A stretch of 64,000 bases of DNA, taken from assembly GCF_002646595.1 (NCBI RefSeq), contig NZ_PDUD01000001.1, positions 476,288 to 540,287 of the forward strand. Direction: 5' to 3'. Positions 38,455-47,673 of this stretch are shown here, piece after piece. The notes under the pieces are model-generated. The model worked only from the letters and a program-made list of their open reading frames with translations, was not told the origin of the DNA and did not search any database. The number at the start of each line of letters is the position of its first letter. Within the stretch, counting starts at the first letter, position 1. This DNA is from Flavilitoribacter nigricans DSM 23189 = NBRC 102662. GTDB lineage: Bacteria; Bacteroidota; Bacteroidia; Chitinophagales; Saprospiraceae. Made by a program: the position numbers and the translations under genes.

Positions 38455-41223
38455 ATGCTTAAGAAAATAATGACATTATTATTCCTTGCTTTCTCCGGAA
38501 TGATCCTGTCACCGATCAACGCGCAAATTGCCGGCAGCAGTGATAATCTGCAGGTGCAACCTATTCCTGACCGCAGTGTGCTGTTTGATATCAGCGATCC
38601 CGGTATTTCCAAAACCGTCAAATTCGGTGCGGACCTGGCCTGGGCCAATGAGCAGAACTTCCGGCGGGTGATCCGTTTTATGGGCCATGATCAACTGGAT
38701 GTCGTGCGGGCCTCTTTTCAGCCGACCCACCCTCTGATCGGTGGTTTTCTTTCGCAAAAACAACTGGACGATCTCAACTGGCGCTTATACCTCATCGATA
38801 CGTACGCCGGGCCAAATACCGCCCTGGCGCTCAACTGCGATCACCCGAGGGTGGATGACTGGTTTTTCGGCCATCCCGAGCGCTGGGAACAGCTGATCGA
38901 AAGAACGACCAAACGGTACCAGGATGCCGGTCATAAAGTGATCTCGGTAGCTCCCTTTAACGAGCCGGACTTCGGCTGGGGACAGGGGTCTAATCAGGAT
39001 ATGTTCGATATCACCGCTTTACTCAACAGCAATCCGCTGTTCGACAGTATCCGGCTTTCGGGCGGCAACACCCTCAACTGCGATGAAGCACTGGGCTGGT
39101 ACGGCTACCTGGTACCCGCCGGCTGCAATGAAGGCAATACACACCAACTGGCCGGTAGTTTCTCTAATTTTGCCACCTTCTTTGAAGTCGTCCGGGCTAA
39201 TGGCCACCACGCTACCGATGACGAATTACACAATGTGGTAGAAGCACTAGTCGGGTACGAATACGGTATGCAAACCGGCATTTGGTGGGGCCCCGCCGAG
39301 CTCGCGCGCGGAGCAATGGTCAAGGCCTTCGACGGGCAACGCATCGCCTACGCGGAGCACCGGCCCAACTGGACAGCAGCGGCCGTGTACCGCACGCCGG
39401 AAGGAAAGATCCAGGCCTTTGGCGGCACTTCGGAAAGGCAGGCCGTTACCACCAGCTACAACTACATCTCCCGGGATCGGGCCGTTTACTACGACGGTCA
39501 CGGCCCCCAACGGGAATTTTTCCTGGAAATGCCGGGTGGTACCGGATACGCGCAGGGGCAGACCAATGCGGAGAGGGTAGTGAATATCACCTGGGGAGAC
39601 GACATCCAGCCGGTCATCAATGGCCGCTACGTGCTGGTCAATCGCAGCAGTGGAAAAGTCATGGAACTTAACGGAGATGTCAATGCCAACGGCACCAATG
39701 TACAGCAGGGAAATCATACCGGCACCGACACACAACTCTGGGACGTCACCCCGGTAAGCGCGCGGATCGGCGGCGATTTCAGCTACCACCACATCAAACC
39801 CGCCGCCAACGCCAACATGTCCCTGGACCTCTACAACTTTTCCCTGGACAACGGCGCTAACCTCAACCAGTGGACGACCGGAAACGGCGGCAACCAGCAG
39901 TGGTACCTGGATTACGCCGAGGACGGCTGGTTCTATATTCGTAGCCGGGAAAGTTCCTACTGCGTGAGTCTGGCCGCCGATGGCACCAACATCGTTCAGT
40001 GGGAGAAAACCGGCAATACCGATCAACAGTGGCGCCTGCTTCCGGCCGGAACGCCCATCGAATTCGATGCGCCCGCTGCACCTCTTGACCTGGTAGCAAC
40101 CTCTAAAGCCGTTTCGGTCCGCCTGGATTGGACGGCCAGTCCGGAGGCTGATGTAGCCGGCTACTATGTTTACCGTGCCACCGCCCCGGAGGGGCCTTAT
40201 AATACCATTGCCAGAAACGTGACCACCACTGCCTTTGTGGACAATACGACCCTTACAGGCATACCTTACTACTACGCCATCAAAGCAGCGGACCACTCTC
40301 TCAACCGTTCGGAATATTCCACGCAGGTGACGGCTACCGTTACCGGAGCCCAAACGCTGGTCGCCCATTACCAGTTTGAAGAAACGCTAATTGACAGCAC
40401 TCAGAACCTCAATCACAGCGCTGCTTACGGCACCCCTTCCTTTACCTGGGGACGGGTAGGCAACTGCGCCCTCAGCCTAAACGGCACCGACGACTTCCTG
40501 CAATTACCGGCGGATATCGCCAGTCACCAGGAGATCACCATCGCCACCTGGGTCAACTGGGACGGAGGAGCCGCCCAACAACGGATCTTTGACTTCGGCA
40601 ACAGCACCTCCCAAAGTTTATTTCTAACCCCCAGTAACCAGAACGGGCAACTGCAATTCGGGATCACGGATGGCGTCACGGAGCAAACCTTGTCGGCCCC
40701 TGCCCTGGCGAGCGGGCAATGGACGCACGTAGCAGTTACCCTGAGTTCAGCCGGCGCCCAACTCTATATCGATGGCCAGGAACTTAATCCATCCGCTATC
40801 GCCCCGATCAGTCCGCTGGACCTCCGACCGGTACTGAATTACATCGGTCGCAGCCAAAATCCACAACACCCCTTATTCAACGGCACTATCGATGATTTTC
40901 GGATCTACAACTACGCCCTGTCCCTCAGTGAGATCAGCGAATTGGCGAGTCAGGTGGTTGGGGTAGCTAACACAAACCAGCACTTTGGGAAGGTCAAGCT
41001 CTTTCCAAATCCGACGAGTGATTTTCTCCATATTTCGTTAGACGATCCTACTCAGGATGCCGAGCTTTTCCTTTCGGATGCGATGGGACGGGTGCTTCTT
41101 CAGCAACAGCTATCCGGATCCCGGGGGACACTGGATCTCAAAGGCCTTCCGGCGGGTGTTTATTGGGTGCGGATGATTGACCGGGATGGGGTGAGTGGGG
41201 TTTGGCGGGTGGTTAGGGAGTAA
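38455..41223 (+). CDS. T9SS-secreted glycosidase-like multidomain protein (copy 2)
   Basis: 922 residues from the ATG at 38455. This start puts the proposed acid/base Glu (PFNEPDFGWGQG) at residue 170, exactly as in the paralog at 25083, which supports the choice over ATG 38437 or TTG 38419. Domain order matches the paralog: barrel and sandwich (about 25-380), ricin-type trefoil, fibronectin III, LamG-like (GTIDDFRIYNYALS), then the T9SS sorting domain (LFPNPTSDFLHISL, ending RVVRE). The Ig-like domain of copy 1 is missing. Long stretches of the barrel are identical between the copies. It closes the SusCD locus and a convergent gene follows after about 30 bases. Confidence 0.78.
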   Translation: MLKKIMTLLFLAFSGMILSPINAQIAGSSDNLQVQPIPDRSVLFDISDPGISKTVKFGADLAWANEQNFRRVIRFMGHDQLDVVRASFQPTHPLIGGFLSQKQLDDLNWRLYLIDTYAGPNTALALNCDHPRVDDWFFGHPERWEQLIERTTKRYQDAGHKVISVAPFNEPDFGWGQGSNQDMFDITALLNSNPLFDSIRLSGGNTLNCDEALGWYGYLVPAGCNEGNTHQLAGSFSNFATFFEVVRANGHHATDDELHNVVEALVGYEYGMQTGIWWGPAELARGAMVKAFDGQRIAYAEHRPNWTAAAVYRTPEGKIQAFGGTSERQAVTTSYNYISRDRAVYYDGHGPQREFFLEMPGGTGYAQGQTNAERVVNITWGDDIQPVINGRYVLVNRSSGKVMELNGDVNANGTNVQQGNHTGTDTQLWDVTPVSARIGGDFSYHHIKPAANANMSLDLYNFSLDNGANLNQWTTGNGGNQQWYLDYAEDGWFYIRSRESSYCVSLAADGTNIVQWEKTGNTDQQWRLLPAGTPIEFDAPAAPLDLVATSKAVSVRLDWTASPEADVAGYYVYRATAPEGPYNTIARNVTTTAFVDNTTLTGIPYYYAIKAADHSLNRSEYSTQVTATVTGAQTLVAHYQFEETLIDSTQNLNHSAAYGTPSFTWGRVGNCALSLNGTDDFLQLPADIASHQEITIATWVNWDGGAAQQRIFDFGNSTSQSLFLTPSNQNGQLQFGITDGVTEQTLSAPALASGQWTHVAVTLSSAGAQLYIDGQELNPSAIAPISPLDLRPVLNYIGRSQNPQHPLFNGTIDDFRIYNYALSLSEISELASQVVGVANTNQHFGKVKLFPNPTSDFLHISLDDPTQDAELFLSDAMGRVLLQQQLSGSRGTLDLKGLPAGVYWVRMIDRDGVSGVWRVVRE

Positions 41224-41255
41224 GGATATTTGTATCATCCTAAAATTCAATATTC

Positions 41256-41792
41256 CTACAGCACCTTATAAAAATGCAGAATGACGCTGTTCGCCCGGCG
41301 AATGCCCGTAGAAATAACGACCGCCTTATTGAGCCAGTCGTACGGACTGCCGGTTTCCACTTCAAATTTGGCGGAAGTACGCATGTAATATTCGGAGGGT
41401 GGAACATCTTCCCCTTTGGCGAGCCGGGCTAACACCTCGGGCGATGCGGTTCGGATGCCCTCATTCTGAATGTAAATGATCACGCCATCATCGGTTTGTA
41501 GGCTGTAGTTGGCTACCAGATCGGCCGTACCGTCCTGCCGGACAGTTTGCCAGTCGGCTCCGCCGGGCAACACTACGCCTTTAATGTTGGGGCCGTTAAA
41601 TGTGCCGCCGTTGATGCCGATGATTCGCCGTTTACCATATTTTGTAATACCCACTTCGCGCGGTGGATCGAGGGTAACGGTAGCTTCGAAGATGAATTCC
41701 AATCCGGGCTTGGGCGGCTCGTGCTGGGCAAAAGCCGGTTGCGCACCAACAGTAAATATCAAGACGGCAAGGAGAAGTGTTGAAGGCTTCAT
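41256..41792 (-). CDS. DUF3237-family exported protein
   Basis: 178 residues with a signal peptide (hydrophobic 5-20, cleavage near AFAQ). The start at 41792 is chosen because the signal begins there; upstream in-frame codons to 41864 are not signal-like. The mature part has the DUF3237 pattern: LEFIFEATVTLDPP, GKRRIIGINGGTFNGPNIKG, VLPGGADWQ, DGTADLVANYSLQTDDG, and YYMRTSAKFEVETG. The family is a small beta barrel of unknown function. It is convergent with the second glycosidase-like gene. Confidence 0.85.
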   Translation of the reverse strand: MKPSTLLLAVLIFTVGAQPAFAQHEPPKPGLEFIFEATVTLDPPREVGITKYGKRRIIGINGGTFNGPNIKGVVLPGGADWQTVRQDGTADLVANYSLQTDDGVIIYIQNEGIRTASPEVLARLAKGEDVPPSEYYMRTSAKFEVETGSPYDWLNKAVVISTGIRRANSVILHFYKVL

Positions 41793-41945
41793 GAAGATGT
41801 TTTTCGTCGAAATAAGCGAAAGTAAATGATCTCTTTGTGTCAAAAATACACAAAAAAGAACCATTCAATTCCCTGAACACGCAAAACTAATCCAGCTCAG
41901 ACATCTACCTACAACGAAGCTGAGCAACCTTCGATCGGGCGGCAC

Positions 41946-41979
41946 GAAAAAAAGCCGGACCACCAAAGGCAGCCCGGCT
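41946..41979 (-). terminator. Rho-independent terminator of the giant T9SS protein gene
   Basis: Read on the minus strand, AGCCGG and CCGGCT pair around a 15-base loop and are followed by seven T residues (the A-run at 41947-41953 on the plus strand). It lies just downstream of the stop codon at 42001, the classical layout. Confidence 0.75.
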
Positions 41980-42000
41980 GGATAACCTGCTAATTACTAC

Positions 42001-45000
42001 TTATCTTTTGGCGATGACCACCCTTTCAATTTCCTGCCGCTTACCCTGAACGGTTATGATGGCATAGATCCCGCTGGTGAACCCATCGATCGGCAAGGTC
42101 ACGCGGTTGCTGCCTTCCCTGGCGGAGAAATCGGTAGCGTAAACGACCTTCCCGCCGGGATCGACCATGCGGACGGTGGTGATGCCCTCCCGGTCGGCCG
42201 GATAATCAAGCGTGAGATGTTTGGAAGCCGGATTGGGCCAGACCTTGATTCCTTCGGCCTTCAGCTCCTCCTCTTCCTCGCTTTCCTCTTCTTCGCCTTC
42301 TTCTTCCTCGCCTTCCTCTTCTTCACCTTCCTCTTCTTCACCTTCTTCTTCCTCACCTTCCTCTTCCTCGCCTTCCTCTTCCTCACCTTCCTCTTCCTCA
42401 CCTTCCTCTTCCTCACCTTCTTCTTCTTCACCTTCCTCTTCCTCGCCTTCCTCTTCTTCACCTTCCTCTTCCTCACCTTCCTCTTCCTCGCCTTCCTCTT
42501 CTTCGCCTTCCTCTTCTTCGCCTTCTTCTTCCTCACCTTCCTCTTCTTCACCTTCTTCTTCTTCCTCTTCCTCGCCTTCCTCTTCTTCACTTTCTTCTTC
42601 CTCGCCTTCTTCTTCCTCTTCCTCTTCTTCAGCAACATCCTCCTGCTCTTCTCCCTCTTCCTGGACCCCGTTGGGATCACATTCGTTAATCACCACGCTA
42701 ATTTCGCTGCAGCCCTCAAAATATTCATTGATGGAGGCGCTCAGATCCGTGATCATACTGGCCAGTTCCTTGTTGACCGGCAGCGTACCGCCGAGGTAGA
42801 GGTTCGCGATTTCCAGCAAATCTCCTATACTCACTACGGAATCCGGCAAAACGTCTTTTCCATCCAGCCCCAGGATAGACAGAGGCTGGCTGCCCAGGTC
42901 GTTGCCATGGACTTTTCTGCCATACCAGATATTCAGCTGCAGGGCGATAGTTTGAGCTGCCAGTATGTTGGTCAAACGACCGTTATCAGCGGTAGCTGCT
43001 CCTGAGAAAGGCCGGCAGTTATTAGCAGTGGAAGCCGTCACATTACCGGCGGGCAGCATAGCGGGCGGACCTCCACCAGGCAATAACGCCAGCACACATT
43101 CCGGATCGGTGATCCTCATGACATTGGCCAGGGTATCCCCGATGATAATGTCTCCGTAGCTGTCCATCAGCGCGGTAATGATCTCCGTGGTAGTAGCTTT
43201 GCCGCCCGCTTCCCACGGATACTTACCGCCGGCATTACCCCAACCGCCTTGCGTGAGTGAGCAGAAGGTCAGGGTTGCCTCCTGGGTACCGTTACAGGTA
43301 CCGCTGTAGGTGACCGCCGCCTCTTCACAATTTCCACATTCGTCGCAGGCTGTGATCCAGTAAGTCAAACTAAAACTGCCGTCGATACATTCCGCAGGGC
43401 CATCGGCCTCGATCTCGATGTCGGGCACGCCACCGCAACTATCCGTAATCAGGGTATCAAGTCGTACCCGCAGGTCTTCCGGTGTTGGTATCTGGTCCAT
43501 ACAGGTCAGATCATCGACCTCCAGCTCAGCGACCGGTATGACGGGCGGCGTCATTTCCTGGCGGCGCGTCACTTTGGTAGTGGTTTGGGCTCCCAGGTCA
43601 CAAACACCGAAGAGCGTAAAAGTATAGAGGCGGTATTCCGAACAATCATCCGCGATCATAACCTCACCGGGTACGCCGAGCACTTTGCCTTCCGCGCCGC
43701 AATCATCCCACCAAAGCGCTTCGAGTTGCGGCCATTCCGCTCCACAGTCTTCCAGTTCGATATCCGGCAGCGTTTCGAGCTGCGGAGTACAGAAGGTTTC
43801 ACAATCGGCGACGGTGAAAGTAGCGGTACACGATTCACTTTGGCCGCAGGTATCCGTAATGATATAGGTCACCATTATGGATTCACCGCAACCCGATGGG
43901 GCAATGTATTCCATTTCAAAGTCCCCGGATGCGTCGCCGCAACCGCCGCTAAAGCCAAAGCTATCCAGAAATGCAGCAAAAGCGGTTTCGATGCCTTCGG
44001 CCGACAGAGAAGCGGCAACCACCAGGTCAACCGGGCATTCCGGCACCAATTTGTGGCGAACGATATCAGCGCTAATTGCACAAGCCACCTCCGGGCAACC
44101 GTCGCAGGTCCGGCTCGCGCCCAAAGTAAAACAGCCTTCACAGGTATCACTGGCCTGGACCGTCACCTGGCCGATGCCGGTTTCCACGATCTCCGCATCC
44201 CCTTCGATCGTCCATTGAATATCCTGCATTTCGCAGGCCCCGTCCACCTGCAGTTGGTATACCAATAGCTCACCCGGACAGGCAGCGATCTTGCCCTCGA
44301 TCAGACAACTATCGGCACAGGACGTACAGGATCCGTCTTCGCAAATATCGGTGGTGAAAGTGGCCGAGCAGCTTTTTGTAGCTCCGCAGGATTCCGTAAT
44401 CGTATAGTGTACTTCCACCGTGCCGCCGCAAAGGTCCGGCGCGCTGTAGATATCATCAAAAGCGGCTTCGGCATCACAACCTCCACTAAAACTAAAACCG
44501 TCCAGGAAGGCAGTGAAGGCCGAATCGACCTTTTCCTGGGTCAGGCAACCTTCCAGCACGACAGCGTCCGGACAGATGAGGGTCGTTTCGGTGAGGCCAA
44601 TATCGATTGGATACCGGCACACCAAGTCTTCACAGCCTTCGCATTGAACGGTCGCGATCAATCCTACCCGTCCCGTGCAAATACTATCCATTTTCAAAAG
44701 GACACTGTTACCGTCTTCGGCTACAATGGTAGCATCATCATAGGTCTCATCAATGGACCAGGTCACCTGCGGGTTGATACAGTCTTCGGGCAGTTCCACT
44801 ATATAGGAAACGCTGTCTCCAGGACAGACCACCTGATTACCGGAAATCAGACAGCTCTCCGGACAATCCTTACAGCCTTCCGGCAGGCAATCTCCGACCG
44901 CAAAAATGGCCGTACAGGTGTCGCGCTGTCCGCAAGTATCACTAATGACATAGTTCACAGTGACGGATTCTCCACAACCCTGGGGGGCAGAATAATTCAG

Positions 45001-46839
45001 TTCGAATTCACCGCCGGCATCACTGCAGCCACCACTAAACCCAAATCCATCCAGGAACTGGGTGAATGCGGCATCGATCTCTTCGGGAGTGAGACACGGA
45101 TCGAGCGTCTGATCGCCGGGGCATTCCGGCACCAGGTCCTGAGGGACGATCTCCACCGTTTTCGTACAGACTACATCCGGGCAACCGTCGCATTGGTAGG
45201 TGCCCTGCAACACGAAGGTACCCTGGCAACCTTCGCCGGCCTGAACCGTTACCTGGCTGGTTGCAGTTGATACGATAGTACCATTACCTTCTATTTCCCA
45301 GAGGATATTCGGAGCATCACAGGTCCCGTCCAGATCCATGGAGTACACCAGGGTTTCACCGGGGCAACTGGTATCCCGGCCCGTGATCAGGCAACTATCC
45401 TTGCAGGGATCGCAGGCCCCGGTTTCACAAATCCCAACGGTAAAACTGGCCGAGCAGGTATCTGTAATCCCACACGGCTGGGTCACGGTATAATGAACTT
45501 CGACCGTTCCGCCGCACGGATCGGGCGCACTGTAGTTCCCGTTAAATCGCCCCTTGGCGTTACAGCCACCGGTAAACCGGAAGGAATCGAGGAAAGTCTC
45601 AAAAGCGGTGTCGATCTCCTCTTTAGTGGTACAACTCTCCACGGTGACATCAGCCGGGCACTCCAGCATCATTTCGGTCATCACAATGTCGATGGGATAG
45701 CTACAGACTACCTCTTCGCAACCGTCGCATTGGATGGTAGCGATCAATTCGACCTGTCCTTCACAAACTTCGTCGATCATCAGTACGACCCCTGTAGCGT
45801 CACCGCCCATGATCCTGGCATTGCCATAGGCCTCGTTCAGGGACCAGGTCACCTGAGGATTGGCACAGCCATCTTCGATATTAATGGAATAGGCAACCAT
45901 ATCCTCCGGACAAACTACTTTGTCGCCCGAAATACCACAGGAAACGGGGCAGGACATACATTCACCGGTACTGCAGGGTTCTACCGTAAAGGTGACGCTA
46001 CAGTTTTGTGGTTCGCCACAACCGGTAGCGGCCGTATAATTCACCGTCACGGAACCGCCGCAGGAATCCGGAGCAACGTAGGCTTCATCAAAACTACCGC
46101 TTGCATTACACCCGCCCAGGACGCTGAATGCTTCGAGAAAAGTCGCAAAGGCGGTATCAATAGCCGACTGTGATGCACAGCCCTCGAGGATAACGTCATC
46201 GGGGCAGGTAAGGACCACTTCGTCGAGTTGCCGGGTAAGGGTTGTTGTACTTGTCGTTTCATTACCGCATTGATCACTCACCGTAAAGACGTAAGTGCGC
46301 ATTTCGGTGCAGCCCTCCGTGATCACTTCTCCGGCTTGGCCAAATACCACGCCACCACCGGCGCAGTTATCCGTCCAGCCGGTACTGAGTTCCGGCCATT
46401 CGGCGGTACAATCTTCCAGCGTATAATCCTGGACCTCCACAATGACCGGTGGTTCTTCATCCACGAACAGGATCAGCTGTTCGCAGGTCGTGGTATTACC
46501 GGCAGTGTCGGTGACCGTCCAGATCCTGGTAACCGTACTGTTATCCAAATTGGCGCCGCCGATGAGGTCGGAGTAGGTAATCTCGAAATTGGGGCAAAGC
46601 TCGGGATCAAGCGGCCAGCCCAGGCTCGCCGGGCCAAATGGGTCGCCGCAGGACACCATAGCCGTTGCCGGGCAGGTGATCGTATCGCACGGCGGTGCGT
46701 CTGCACTTTGTGCCCGGGCGGCAGGAGAAATACTGAATAGCATCAGCAATAGTAATAGGAAAAACGTTCCGTAACATCGACGGAAGTTGGTCTTGTAAAA
46801 GGGATGTAATCGCACCATACACAGCTTTGTGTTCACCAT
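42001..46839 (-). CDS. Giant T9SS-secreted protein with Cys-rich modules and acidic repeat tract
   Basis: 1612 residues with a signal peptide ending at ARAQ (an alternative start is 46818). HYR-like beta domains come first, then five cysteine-rich A modules (each with a DTAF-type helix and FSGGC) alternating with four B modules (SCLISG, VCPGD, CDGCPDVVC) at about 208-1013. Another HYR-like pair, a domain starting LTFCSLTQGGWGNAGGKYPW (about 1200-1390), a Glu/Gly tract of about 20 pentapeptides (about 1398-1526) and a T9SS sorting domain (VWPNPASKHLTL, ending VVIAKR) follow. It is exported to the surface or medium and probably structural or adhesive; the many paired cysteines suggest disulfides, and the tract could bind cations. 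No enzymatic motif is seen. It ends at a strong terminator. Confidence 0.85.
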   Translation of the reverse strand: MVNTKLCMVRLHPFYKTNFRRCYGTFFLLLLLMLFSISPAARAQSADAPPCDTITCPATAMVSCGDPFGPASLGWPLDPELCPNFEITYSDLIGGANLDNSTVTRIWTVTDTAGNTTTCEQLILFVDEEPPVIVEVQDYTLEDCTAEWPELSTGWTDNCAGGGVVFGQAGEVITEGCTEMRTYVFTVSDQCGNETTSTTTLTRQLDEVVLTCPDDVILEGCASQSAIDTAFATFLEAFSVLGGCNASGSFDEAYVAPDSCGGSVTVNYTAATGCGEPQNCSVTFTVEPCSTGECMSCPVSCGISGDKVVCPEDMVAYSINIEDGCANPQVTWSLNEAYGNARIMGGDATGVVLMIDEVCEGQVELIATIQCDGCEEVVCSYPIDIVMTEMMLECPADVTVESCTTKEEIDTAFETFLDSFRFTGGCNAKGRFNGNYSAPDPCGGTVEVHYTVTQPCGITDTCSASFTVGICETGACDPCKDSCLITGRDTSCPGETLVYSMDLDGTCDAPNILWEIEGNGTIVSTATSQVTVQAGEGCQGTFVLQGTYQCDGCPDVVCTKTVEIVPQDLVPECPGDQTLDPCLTPEEIDAAFTQFLDGFGFSGGCSDAGGEFELNYSAPQGCGESVTVNYVISDTCGQRDTCTAIFAVGDCLPEGCKDCPESCLISGNQVVCPGDSVSYIVELPEDCINPQVTWSIDETYDDATIVAEDGNSVLLKMDSICTGRVGLIATVQCEGCEDLVCRYPIDIGLTETTLICPDAVVLEGCLTQEKVDSAFTAFLDGFSFSGGCDAEAAFDDIYSAPDLCGGTVEVHYTITESCGATKSCSATFTTDICEDGSCTSCADSCLIEGKIAACPGELLVYQLQVDGACEMQDIQWTIEGDAEIVETGIGQVTVQASDTCEGCFTLGASRTCDGCPEVACAISADIVRHKLVPECPVDLVVAASLSAEGIETAFAAFLDSFGFSGGCGDASGDFEMEYIAPSGCGESIMVTYIITDTCGQSESCTATFTVADCETFCTPQLETLPDIELEDCGAEWPQLEALWWDDCGAEGKVLGVPGEVMIADDCSEYRLYTFTLFGVCDLGAQTTTKVTRRQEMTPPVIPVAELEVDDLTCMDQIPTPEDLRVRLDTLITDSCGGVPDIEIEADGPAECIDGSFSLTYWITACDECGNCEEAAVTYSGTCNGTQEATLTFCSLTQGGWGNAGGKYPWEAGGKATTTEIITALMDSYGDIIIGDTLANVMRITDPECVLALLPGGGPPAMLPAGNVTASTANNCRPFSGAATADNGRLTNILAAQTIALQLNIWYGRKVHGNDLGSQPLSILGLDGKDVLPDSVVSIGDLLEIANLYLGGTLPVNKELASMITDLSASINEYFEGCSEISVVINECDPNGVQEEGEEQEDVAEEEEEEEEGEEEESEEEEGEEEEEEEGEEEEGEEEEGEEEEGEEEEGEEEEGEEEEGEEEEGEEEEGEEEEGEEEEGEEEEGEEEEGEEEEGEEEEGEEEEGEEEEGEEEEGEEEESEEEEELKAEGIKVWPNPASKHLTLDYPADREGITTVRMVDPGGKVVYATDFSAREGSNRVTLPIDGFTSGIYAIITVQGKRQEIERVVIAKR
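42262..42645 (-). repeat. 15-bp minisatellite encoding about 20 acidic pentapeptides
   Basis: Tandem 15-base units of the form CCTTCCTCTTCCTCA (plus strand), differing mainly at silent C/T positions, encode GEEEE repeats in the giant T9SS protein. A few units read SEEEE. The tract forms a linker between the folded domains and the C-terminal sorting domain. It also opens long meaningless frames on both strands. Confidence 0.93.
43800..46225 (-). repeat. Alternating A/B protein modules, amplified as an A-B-A-B unit
   Basis: Five A modules of about 80 residues and four B modules of about 85 residues alternate. Neighbours are less alike than next-but-one copies: B1 resembles B3 (both NPQVTWS), B2 resembles B4 (both WxIEG and QVTVQA), A2 resembles A4 (CGGTVEVHYT), and A3 resembles A5 (CGES, DTCGQ). 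The repeat unit that was duplicated was therefore the two-module pair of pairs, about 330 residues. Confidence 0.75.
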
Positions 46840-47329
46840 TTTGTTTTTTTGTTTGAAGCGTGATTATTTTAGGCATACCGCTCCCCGGCCGTCAGGAATC
46901 AACAGCGAGGGTCGATGCAGCGTAAAACGTGCGATAGAAGAAGTATCTAATGTGATTGGGGGTATTGCAGATATTACTCATAGATCAGGTTAGCCCGTTC
47001 AAAACCAGGCTTCCATTCATCACCTGATAAAAGAAAGCTAATACGTGCAAAAGGCTATTTTCGCTGGGAAAATGTGGAAAGGATGGCGAAGGTATTTAAT
47101 GGCAGCATTGAAACTACATGGGGGGAAGATATGGAAGTTTCAATAGCCTAAACTCACCTTATTTTTGTACCGGAAACCAGACACCTCTGGAATACTATTT
47201 TTTTAGGGCCGTGGTCCGGTCTATTGCTATTTAGAAGCCATCTCTAGATGTGGGTATTTCACTTATCAACATCATCAAAACGTATTCGGAGGCGTAAATT
47301 ATTGTATTGGATTTGTTTTTATATGAGAA
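46840..47329. other. Non-coding stretch with gene debris
   Basis: Upstream region of the giant T9SS gene. Apart from the possible glycosyltransferase remnant at 46984-47151 no intact gene is seen. Base composition becomes AT-rich from here rightwards. Confidence 0.4.
46984..47151 (+). pseudogene. Possible C-terminal remnant of a glycosyltransferase
   Basis: An open stretch without a start codon, beginning after a TAG at 46981, reads SSPDKRKLIRAKGYFRWENV and continues with an ERMAKVFNGS segment to a TAA at 47149. The pattern (loop, basic helix, aromatic-Trp-Glu, helix) resembles the last 40 residues of GT4-type glycosyltransferases, where FSWE is common. No upstream body of such a gene remains. 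It is best seen as debris from a rearrangement. Confidence 0.3.
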
Positions 47330-47536
47330 TTGATGTTTTGGTTGGGGCATGAAGTATTGCAACAGTCACTGATCCAAAAGGAAAAAGGGCAATATGAAAA
47401 TATGATAGAATTCGATTTGGAACATCAGGTTTCGGAAGTCCTTCCTCCGGGCAGTTTTTGGGAAACAGGGAAGGATCGGTTTGGTCGGGATTATCGGGTG
47501 ATGGTGGATGCTTGGGGGGTGCCGGTGGGGTGGTGA
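47330..47536 (+). CDS. Short unrecognised open frame, possibly a gene fragment
   Basis: 68 codons from 47330; an internal ATG at 47402 would give 44 residues (MIEFDLEHQVSEVLPPGSFW to a GVPVGW end). The second half has protein-like composition (FWETGKDRFGRDYRVMVD), suggesting the tail of a larger protein rather than a complete one. No family is recognised. It lies between debris and the LRR gene. Confidence 0.25.
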   Translation: MMFWLGHEVLQQSLIQKEKGQYENMIEFDLEHQVSEVLPPGSFWETGKDRFGRDYRVMVDAWGVPVGW

Positions 47537-47673
47537 TTTAGGCCCATTTAAACGGCACGAGGTCTAATAAAAATATATTAAGAAAAATTTAGATTTTCTA
47601 CCATGCAATAGCCTTTAAAATTATTTTAGCGTTCAAATATTTTCTGTTGCTTTATTAAGAATTTCTCTCCATT

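Noticed and set aside
42262..42645. CRISPR-like tandem repeats
   Set aside because: Units are contiguous 15-mers without spacers and are translated as GEEEE.
42212..43005. Long plus-strand frames rich in Ser/Pro or Phe/Leu over the acidic repeat tract
   Set aside because: They are antisense readings of the 15-bp repeat; the minus-strand frame is a complete T9SS protein with signal peptide and sorting domain.
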